DNA from: CAYVUV01 sp964455095
GTDB lineage: Bacteria > Desulfobacterota > Binatia > HRBIN30 > CADEER01
Direction: 5' to 3'
NCBI GenBank assembly: GCA_964455095.1
Contig: CAYVUV010000256.1
Coordinates: 1 to 11,601, forward strand
DNA length: 11,601 nucleotides
Of this stretch, positions 6,790 through 11,601 are shown piece after piece (position 1 is the first letter of the stretch; each line of letters opens with the position of its first letter). A program made the position numbers and the translations under genes. The notes beneath the pieces are model-generated. The model searched no databases. It saw only the letters and a list, made by a program, of their open reading frames with translations, and had not been told where the DNA came from.

Positions 6790-7229
6790 GGCCGCTTCTC
6801 CCGGCTGGTGAGCGAAGCGGATTGCAGCGCCTCGACCACGGCCGCGAATCCGGCCATGTCCGCCGCACTCACACGCTCGACGACCCGCGCCTCGAGACTC
6901 GCCAGCGCGTCGTGGACCTTCTTGGCCAGCGAACGTCCGCGCGGCGTCAAGCTCACCAGGAACGAGCGGCGATCGTCTGCGTGCACGTCGCGGCGCACGA
7001 GCCCTGCAGCGACCAGCCGATTCAGGATGCTCGTCAGCGTCGAACGCCGGTGCGCGAAGGCGGCGTGCAGCGCCGAAATAGCCGCTGGCCCCTCGGCGTG
7101 GAGCTGCGCCAGCACATGGGCCTCGCCCTGACTCACCCCAAGCCGTGCCGCTTGCAGGTAGAGCCCGACCCGGTGTGTAGCGCGGTGCAGCGGCGGCACC
7201 AACCGCAAACCATCTGTACGTTCTCGCAT
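6786..7229 (-). CDS. MarR-family transcriptional regulator
   Basis: The product is 147 residues, a normal MarR length. A winged helix-turn-helix is visible: GVSQGEAHVLAQL (31-43), the recognition helix with RRSTLTSILNRLVAAGLV (61-78), and the wing with DDRRS (85-89) followed by LTPRG (94-98). Helical N- and C-terminal parts make the dimer interface. MarR proteins are usually repressors that release DNA on binding phenolic or other small ligands. The gene is first in a two-gene operon with a membrane protein (4-nt overlap). Its own start codon lies within a perfect inverted repeat (7217-7243), which points to autoregulation. The ATG at 7229 has no nearby Shine-Dalgarno sequence. An in-frame GTG at residue 11 would put the whole repeat upstream of the gene and keep all DNA-binding parts. 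Confidence 0.9.
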   Translation of the reverse strand: MRERTDGLRLVPPLHRATHRVGLYLQAARLGVSQGEAHVLAQLHAEGPAAISALHAAFAHRRSTLTSILNRLVAAGLVRRDVHADDRRSFLVSLTPRGRSLAKKVHDALASLEARVVERVSAADMAGFAAVVEALQSASLTSREKRP

Positions 7230-7243
7230 AGTACGAGAACGTA
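7217..7243. promoter_or_regulatory. Perfect 10-bp inverted repeat: likely MarR operator
   Basis: TACGTTCTCG (7217-7226) and CGAGAACGTA (7234-7243) are exact reverse complements with a 7-nt spacer (7227-7233). The spacer contains the annotated ATG of the MarR gene. The size and symmetry fit a MarR dimer operator. A -10-like CATATT lies just upstream on the minus strand (about 7248-7243), so a bound repressor would cover the transcription and translation start. Confidence 0.65.
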
Positions 7244-7339
7244 ATATGCTCCGCTGGCGACCGCAAGCTGCGCCGCACTGGCGAGCATTCAGAAGCGGCG
7301 GGCGCAGCGATCGCAGGGGGGGCTTTGCCTACGCGACCT

Positions 7340-7540
7340 TCACAGATGGCGGTGCTGCAAAGCGCCGCAATGGCGGCACTTGATCATGATCGCACGCGAT
7401 TTGCCGTCGCGCAGGGAGCGCCACAGCGGCCGCTCGCACACCGAGCAACGTATCTCGTACGCCGCAACGAGGCCGGTAGTCGGCACCGGCACCGGCGCAA
7501 GCTCATCCTCCAAGGCGACCGCCTGATTCGTATTCCCCAT
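7340..7540 (-). CDS. Small zinc-ribbon protein, Com-like
   Basis: The product is 66 residues from the ATG at 7540-7538. In-frame upstream TTG and GTG starts (to 7615) are possible but add an unconvincing sequence, and no start has a good ribosome binding site. The C-terminal half carries two CxxC knuckles, RCSVCERPLW (C32, C35) and IKCRHCGA (C55, C58), 19 residues apart: a one-zinc ribbon. Spacing and flanking residues ('IRC..C...L', then a basic linker and 'I.IKC..C') resemble the Com protein of phage Mu and its free-standing relatives in bacterial genomes, which bind nucleic acid. Mu Com activates translation of mom. No mom-like gene or phage gene is near, so its role is open. The N-terminal 30 residues are acidic and Pro-rich without recognisable features. 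Confidence 0.6.
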   Translation of the reverse strand: MGNTNQAVALEDELAPVPVPTTGLVAAYEIRCSVCERPLWRSLRDGKSRAIMIKCRHCGALQHRHL

Positions 7541-7706
7541 TCGAACTAGCAAGAGCAAACATGCCGCCAACCGCTCCGGCCCCGTGCACGCAGTAGAGGG
7601 CCAACCTCGATTCACGCCGATGCGAATCGCCCCGGCCGGCGGGGTGGGCGGAAACCCCGAAATTACAAACGGGACGGGGAGCTGGCCCGCAGGACGTGGC
7701 AGTCCG

Positions 7707-7732
7707 GGAGATTCCCACGGGCGGGAATCTCC
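7707..7732. repeat. Perfect 10-bp inverted repeat (possible REP-like hairpin)
   Basis: GGAGATTCCC (7707-7716) and GGGAATCTCC (7723-7732) are exact complements around a 6-nt loop. The ATTCCC/GGGAAT ends recall small intergenic palindromic repeats known from several proteobacteria (for example the dRS3 type in Neisseria, although its spacer is 8 nt). It lies about 100 nt upstream of the CoA-transferase start and could be a repeat, an operator or a leader hairpin. Confidence 0.6.
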
Positions 7733-7820
7733 AGCGGAGTGCAGCGTCCGGATGAGACGGTACCTCTATCAAGAGTCGCTTGGTATGGCAGTTGCGGAAC
7801 CGCCCCGACAACGCATCAAT

Positions 7821-7825
7821 GGAGG
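7821..7825 (+). promoter_or_regulatory. Ribosome binding site GGAGG fixing the CoA-transferase start
   Basis: GGAGG followed by AAACC and then ATG at 7831 gives ideal spacing. It decides for this start over an upstream in-frame TTG at 7780 and the ATG at 7819. Confidence 0.85.
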
Positions 7826-7830
7826 AAACC

Positions 7831-9144
7831 ATGCCGATCCCCGAGCCCGCACTCGCCCAGACCCTCTACCGACAGAAGCTGTGTAGCGCGCGCGCGGTCG
7901 TCGATCGGCTCGAGCGCGAAGATACGTTGGCGGTCCCGATCGCCACCGGTCAGCCCGCCGCCTTCCTGTCGGCGCTCGGCGAGCGCGACGACTGGCGCAA
8001 TCTGGTCCTGTTCGGCGGGCTGCTGACCGAACCGTACTCGCTCCTCCAGCGCCCGGGCGTGCGCTTCATCAGCGGTTTCTTCGGCCCGGTCGAGCGCATG
8101 ATGCAGGCCGCCGGGGCGGCGATCGACTACCTGCCGGCGGATTTCCTCGGTTGGGACCGCTATGCGCGACTCGCCGCGCCGCGCGCCGTGGCGACGGCGG
8201 TAGCGCCGATGGACGAGCGCGGCTTCTTCAGCCTCGGGCTGCACTCCGGCGCCACGTTCGACGCCTTCCTCACCGCCGCACGCGATCCGCAGCGGCTCGG
8301 CATCGTCGAGGTCGTGCGCGACATGCCGCACGTGCGCGGGCTCGGGCAGTACGGCGGCCACCGCATCCACGTCTCCGAGGTCGACTGCGTGATCGAGTCC
8401 GACCGCACCGCCTTCGTGCTGCCCGAGGTGCCGATCACCGCCGCCGACGAACGCATCGCCGCACACGTCGAGCACTTGATCGACGACGGCTCGACGCTGC
8501 AGTTCGGCATCGGCGGCATTCCCAACAGCGTCGCGCAACTCCTCGCCGACGGGCGCAAGGGCGACTTCGGCATCCATACCGAGATGTTCGTCGACGGCAT
8601 CATGCGCCTGCACCGGGCCGGCAAGGTCACCAATCACAAGGGCGTCTTCGACGGCTTCTCGATCGCCACCTTTGCCGCCGGCAGCGCCGATCTCTATCGC
8701 TGGCTCGATCACAACCCCGAAGTGCGCCTGCTGCCCGTTCAGCAGGTGAACGATCCCGCCATCATCCGGCAGAATCGCCGCATGGTGAGCGTCAACGGCG
8801 CCATCGCCGTCGACCTCTCAGGCCAGGTGATGGCCGACACCATCGGCCCGCAGCAGTACTCCGGCGTCGGCGGCCACGAGCTGTTCGTCATCGGCGCCCA
8901 TGACAGCGAGAGCGGCAAGAGCCTCATCTGCCTGCGCTCGACCGCGTCGGTCGGCGGCAAGGTGCTCTCCTCCATCGTCCCCGCGCTGCCCTCCGGCACG
9001 CCGGTCACCACGCCGCGCCACCACGTGCAGTACGTCGTCACCGAGCACGGCGTCGCCAACCTCGGTATGCTGACCGCGCGCGAGCGGCGCGAGGCGCTGA
9101 TCGCCATCGCCCACCCGGACTTCCGCGCCGAGCTGGCGGGGTAG
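7831..9144 (+). CDS. Acetyl-CoA hydrolase/transferase (4-hydroxybutyrate CoA-transferase family)
   Basis: The product is 437 residues, the usual family length of about 430. The start is the ATG at 7831, five bases after a strong GGAGG (7821-7825). Family marks seen: GIGGIPNSV (226-234), GIHTEMF with probable catalytic E251, the GVGGHELF region (345-352) followed by the Ser-rich loop and CLRST, and near the C-terminus EHGVANLGMLTARERREAL (405 onward). Enzymes of this family transfer CoA between acyl-CoA and a carboxylate, or hydrolyse acetyl-CoA, through a glutamyl-CoA thioester in the cytosol. Members include 4-hydroxybutyrate CoA-transferase and succinyl-CoA:acetate CoA-transferase. Nothing next to it indicates the acid used, so I leave the substrate open. 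It appears to be a single-gene transcript ending at a double-hairpin repeat. Confidence 0.92.
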   Translation: MPIPEPALAQTLYRQKLCSARAVVDRLEREDTLAVPIATGQPAAFLSALGERDDWRNLVLFGGLLTEPYSLLQRPGVRFISGFFGPVERMMQAAGAAIDYLPADFLGWDRYARLAAPRAVATAVAPMDERGFFSLGLHSGATFDAFLTAARDPQRLGIVEVVRDMPHVRGLGQYGGHRIHVSEVDCVIESDRTAFVLPEVPITAADERIAAHVEHLIDDGSTLQFGIGGIPNSVAQLLADGRKGDFGIHTEMFVDGIMRLHRAGKVTNHKGVFDGFSIATFAAGSADLYRWLDHNPEVRLLPVQQVNDPAIIRQNRRMVSVNGAIAVDLSGQVMADTIGPQQYSGVGGHELFVIGAHDSESGKSLICLRSTASVGGKVLSSIVPALPSGTPVTTPRHHVQYVVTEHGVANLGMLTARERREALIAIAHPDFRAELAG

Positions 9145-9164
9145 AGGACGGGTGACATCAAATC

Positions 9165-9255
9165 ACCCCCACCTCAGTCCTCCCCCATCGAGGGGGAGGA
9201 GGCCGGAGCTCTGAAGCCTTCCCCCCTTGCGGGGGAAGGTTTGGATGGGGGGTAT
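9165..9255. repeat. Composite double-hairpin intergenic repeat
   Basis: Two perfect hairpins stand side by side. The first is TCCTCCCCC (9178-9186) with GGGGGAGGA (9192-9200), a 9-bp stem with loop ATCGA. The second is CCTTCCCCC (9217-9225) with GGGGGAAGG (9231-9239), a 9-bp stem with loop CTTGC. The outer flanks (AATCACCCCCACC near 9161-9173 and GGATGGGGGGTATT near 9243-9256) are also roughly complementary, so the whole could fold as a closed three-way structure. This unit type ('CCCCCACC...CCTCCCCC..GGGGGAGG') is, from memory, a widespread dispersed intergenic repeat. Read as protein it gives spurious NLPPQGG-like peptides. It lies between convergent stops (9144 and 9312) and can serve as a bidirectional terminator. 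Confidence 0.75.
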
Positions 9256-9311
9256 TGGAATGACCGCGAAGCGCACTATACAAACCCGGCCCTGACCCGA
9301 TCCCCGCTCGC

Positions 9312-10349
9312 TCAGCAGATGCGCGGCAACTGCGCGCCGGCCAGCGCTTCCAGCACCCGCGTAGTGCCGAAGGTAGTCGTGAGCGTGAGGGGAGCGCCGC
9401 CCGCGCGCACCGCGCCGATGCGCGCCGCGCCGGTGCCGCGCGGGTGTGACTGCAGGACCGCCAGCGCGCGCTCGGCATCGGCCGCCGCGACGACGGCGAG
9501 CAGACGCCCCTCGCACGCGACGTGCAACGGGTCGAGCCCGAGCACTTCGCACGCGCCGCGCACGCTGTCGCGCACCGGCACGGCGCGCTCCTCGATCGCC
9601 ATCCCGACGCCGCCGGCGCGCGCCAGCTCGTTGAGCGCCGTCGCCACGCCGCCGCGCGTCGGATCGCGCATGCAGCGCACCGCCACACCACTCGCCAGCA
9701 GCGCGTCGACGAGCCGGTGCAGCGGCGCGCTGTCGCTCGCCAGCTCACCTTCGAAGGCCAGCCCCTCGCGCGCCGACAGCACGGCGATGCCGTGGTCGCC
9801 GACCGGCCCACTGACCAGGATCGCGTCGCCGGGCTGCATCCACCGCGGCGCCAGGTCGACGCCCGCCGCCACGAGGCCGATGCCGCTGGTGGTGACGTAG
9901 ACCCCGTCGCCCTTGCCGCGCTCCACCACTTTGGTGTCGGCCGCGGCCACCGGCACGCCGACCTCGCGCGCCGCATCGCGCATCGAGGCCACCAGCATCC
10001 GCAGCTCGGCGAGCGGGAAGCCCTCCTCGAGGATGAACGCGGCCGCCAGCGCCAGCGGCTGGGCGCCACTGACCGCCAGGTCGTTGACCGTGCCGTGCAC
10101 CGCCAGGCTGCCGAGATCGCCGCCCGGAAAGCGCGCCGGGCTGACGACGAAGCTGTCGGTGGTGAACGCCAACCGCGCCCCGCCGACCGCCAGTACCGCG
10201 CTATCACCGAGCGCGTCGAGCCACGGGTTCGACAGCGCCGGCAGAAACGTCGTCGCGATCAGGTCGGCGGTCATGCGCCCGCCGCTGCCGTGACCGAGCA
10301 GCACGGTATCGGGCGGCGGCGCCGGGAGCGGACATGCAGGGGCCGTCAT
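9312..10349 (-). CDS. hypE: HypE, [NiFe]-hydrogenase maturation carbamoyl dehydratase
   Basis: The product is 345 residues, full length. HypE receives a carbamoyl group from HypF on its C-terminal cysteine and uses ATP to dehydrate it to thiocyanate. The cyanide then goes to iron on the HypC-HypD complex in the cytosol. Sequence marks: a GHGSGG motif (19-24), the AIRS/PurM-like ATP region with LGDSAV and TTDSFVVSPARFPGGDLG, a HGTVNDLAVSGA segment, DPTRGG in the middle, and the diagnostic C-terminal PRIC ending with Cys345 as last residue. The start (10349-10347) has GAGGAG about 8 nt upstream and overlaps the hypD stop as ATGA. It is third in hypC-hypD-hypE and is followed by a repeat-type terminator. 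Confidence 0.97.
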   Translation of the reverse strand: MTAPACPLPAPPPDTVLLGHGSGGRMTADLIATTFLPALSNPWLDALGDSAVLAVGGARLAFTTDSFVVSPARFPGGDLGSLAVHGTVNDLAVSGAQPLALAAAFILEEGFPLAELRMLVASMRDAAREVGVPVAAADTKVVERGKGDGVYVTTSGIGLVAAGVDLAPRWMQPGDAILVSGPVGDHGIAVLSAREGLAFEGELASDSAPLHRLVDALLASGVAVRCMRDPTRGGVATALNELARAGGVGMAIEERAVPVRDSVRGACEVLGLDPLHVACEGRLLAVVAAADAERALAVLQSHPRGTGAARIGAVRAGGAPLTLTTTFGTTRVLEALAGAQLPRIC

Positions 10350-11485
10350 TCACGTCTCTCCTCGGTCGACGATGGGCACGTCTCGGCCGCCGCGGCAGCG
10401 CGGGCGCGACCCGCGCCCCAGTATGCCGCGCACGCCCCTTCACTCGACACCATCGGCGCGCCGAGTGGCCGCTGCGGCGTGCAGCGCGTGCCGAAGGCCG
10501 GGCACTGCACCGGCTTGAGCACGCCGCGCAGGACATCGCCGGCGCGACACTCGCTCGCGGCGGCGGTGGCGCTGGCGGGCAGCGCAAAGCGGCGCGCCGC
10601 GTCGAAGCGGGCGTAGGCCGGACGCAGTGCGAGCGCGCTGGCCGGCAGCTCGGCGAGACCCCGCCAGCGGCGGTCGACCGGCGCAAAGACTTCGGCGAGC
10701 AGCGCGCGGGCGACGCGGTTGCCCTCGGGGTGCACCGAGCGGGTGTACTGGTTCTCCAGCTCGGCGCGCCCCGCCTCGAGCTGGCGCACGCACATGGCAA
10801 TGCCCTGCAGGAGGTCGAGCGGCTCGAAGCCGGTGACGACGATGGGGACGCGGAAACGGGCGACGATCGGCGCGTACTCGTCCGTGCCCATGACCGTGCA
10901 CACATGCCCCGCTGCCAGAAACCCCTGCACGCGGTTATCGGGCGCGGCGAGGATCGCTTCGATCGCGGGCGGCACGCGCACGTGCGCGGCCAGCAGGGCG
11001 AAGTTGTCGAGCCCGAGCTCGGCCGCCCGGCGCACGGCCATGGCCGTGGTCGGGGCCGTGGTTTCGAAGCCGACGCCGAAAAACACCACCGTCCGCGTCG
11101 GCTCGCGCCGCGCCAGCGCGATCGCGTCGAGCGGCGAGTAGACGACCCGCACATCGCCGCCGCGGGCGCGCGCCGCGAGGAGATCGGTCGACGCCCCCGG
11201 CACGCGCAGCATGTCGCCGAACGAACAGAGGATGACGCCGCGGCCGAGCACGAGCTCGATGGCCTGGTCGATGAAGTCCGCGCTGGTCACGCACACCGGG
11301 CAGCCCGGGCCGTGGACGAGCGTGATGTTCCCGGGCAGCAGGTCGTCGAGGCCGAACTTGACGATGGCGTGGGTCTGGCCGCCGCAGATCTCCATGATGG
11401 TCCACGGCCGGGTGGTGACGCGCGCGATGGCGTCGGCGAGTTTGCGGACGAGCGCGGCGTCGCGATATTCGTCGACGTATTTCAT
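10346..11485 (-). CDS. hypD: HypD, [NiFe]-hydrogenase Fe(CN)2CO assembly scaffold
   Basis: The product is 379 residues. HypD, with HypC, holds the iron on which the two CN- and one CO ligands are assembled, and carries a [4Fe-4S] cluster. Marks seen: CGGQTH (Cys34), GPGCPVC (Cys62, Cys65), the GFETTAPT and GFEPLDLLQG segments, HPEGN, and the C-terminal cluster-binding region with Cys313 (ECRAGDVLRG), Cys328, Cys335 and Cys352 (MVSSEGACAAYW). All the cysteines expected for the thiol pair and cluster appear to be in place, so it should be functional. A short Ala/Glu-rich tail follows. The start (11485-11483) overlaps the hypC stop as ATGA, and its own stop overlaps the hypE start the same way. 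Confidence 0.97.
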   Translation of the reverse strand: MKYVDEYRDAALVRKLADAIARVTTRPWTIMEICGGQTHAIVKFGLDDLLPGNITLVHGPGCPVCVTSADFIDQAIELVLGRGVILCSFGDMLRVPGASTDLLAARARGGDVRVVYSPLDAIALARREPTRTVVFFGVGFETTAPTTAMAVRRAAELGLDNFALLAAHVRVPPAIEAILAAPDNRVQGFLAAGHVCTVMGTDEYAPIVARFRVPIVVTGFEPLDLLQGIAMCVRQLEAGRAELENQYTRSVHPEGNRVARALLAEVFAPVDRRWRGLAELPASALALRPAYARFDAARRFALPASATAAASECRAGDVLRGVLKPVQCPAFGTRCTPQRPLGAPMVSSEGACAAYWGAGRARAAAAAETCPSSTEERRE

Positions 11486-11601
11486 GGTGAGGCCGGCTTG
11501 GACGCCAGGAGGTCGGCGGCCTCGGGCGTGGCGTCGAGTCCGTCGAGTTCGCCCATCTCGCGGAGGTAGCGGAAGGTCTCCTCGGCGTCCCGCGGATCGA
11601 T
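11482..11601 (-). CDS. hypC: HypC, hydrogenase maturation chaperone (C-terminal part, cut by window edge)
   Basis: Only the last 39 codons and the TGA (11484-11482) are in the window; the N-terminus with the essential Met-Cys lies beyond 11601. The frame reads IDPRDAEETFRYLREMGEL and then an acidic, Pro/Ala-containing tail of about 20 residues. 'D...A..T...L.E.GEL' is the usual end of HypC/HupF proteins. The identification is strengthened by the ATGA overlap with hypD, the standard hypC-hypD order. The tail is somewhat longer than in many HypC proteins. HypC shuttles the iron centre from HypD to the hydrogenase large-subunit precursor. Confidence 0.88.
   Translation of the reverse strand: MDPRDAEETFRYLREMGELDGLDATPEAADLLASKPASP

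Larger units (their letters stand above)
7541..7830. other. Intergenic region between zinc-ribbon gene and CoA-transferase gene
   Basis: This 290-nt region separates the divergent genes at 7540 and 7831. It contains a GC hairpin (CCCCG 7630-7634 with CGGGG 7640-7644) and the perfect 10-bp inverted repeat at 7707-7732. Otherwise I see no convincing small gene, RNA gene or riboswitch. A promoter for the CoA-transferase should lie between about 7735 and 7815, but no clear hexamers stand out. Confidence 0.5.

Noticed and set aside
7325..7549. 74-codon plus-strand frame opposite the zinc-ribbon gene
   Set aside because: No motif or ribosome binding site; the opposite strand encodes paired CxxC knuckles.
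9522..10616. Long plus-strand frame opposite hypE and hypD
   Set aside because: Antisense shadow of well-identified genes; composition is Arg/Ala/His-rich and without domains.
10334..11569. 411-codon plus-strand frame opposite hypD
   Set aside because: Antisense shadow; hypD on the minus strand has all family motifs.

Overview
This is a GC-rich window (roughly two thirds G+C by eye) with strong third-position GC bias. The genes look like those of a free-living Gram-negative bacterium: two proteins with Sec-type signal peptides, a Cys-rich NHL propeller protein, a MarR regulator, an acetyl-CoA hydrolase/transferase and part of a [NiFe]-hydrogenase maturation operon. The 'VLGQ...NNRVL' style of NHL repeat and the intergenic repeat types suggest a deltaproteobacterial-type lineage (for example Myxococcota or Binatota). 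This is inference; no rRNA or other phylogenetic marker is present.

Layout. 1-228 holds no gene I can support. 229-3153 (+) is a large secreted NHL beta-propeller protein. 3189-3270 is an inverted pair of 9-nt-periodic repeats. 3320-4084 (+) is a TraB/PrgY/Tiki-like protein. It converges, across a 12-bp perfect hairpin (4121-4155), on 4182-4910 (-), a secreted protein made of two copies of one ~108-residue domain. A divergent promoter region (4911-5168) with several hairpins and a palindrome leads to a class I/II aminotransferase (5169-6350, +). That gene ends 16 nt from a converging marR plus membrane-protein operon (6367-7229, -), whose start codon sits inside a perfect 10-bp inverted repeat, a likely autoregulatory operator. 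A small Com-like zinc-ribbon protein (7340-7540, -) follows, then a 290-nt intergenic region with a perfect 10-bp inverted repeat. Next is an acetyl-CoA hydrolase/4-hydroxybutyrate CoA-transferase family enzyme (7831-9144, +). A double-hairpin repeat element (about 9165-9255) separates it from the converging hypC'-hypD-hypE operon (9312-11601, -). hypC is cut by the window edge.

How the genes work together. The clear functional unit is hypCDE. HypC and HypD form the scaffold on which the Fe(CN)2CO group of [NiFe]-hydrogenase is built, and HypE supplies cyanide. All three are joined by 4-nt ATGA stop/start overlaps. The second unit is marR plus the 4-TM protein, also joined by ATGA. The remaining genes look like independent single-gene transcripts. 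I see no defence system, CRISPR array, phage or complete mobile element. The most unusual material is the NHL protein with a Cys pair in most blades, the gapless tandem-duplicated secreted protein, the start-codon operator, the Com-like zinc ribbon and the two composite intergenic repeats.
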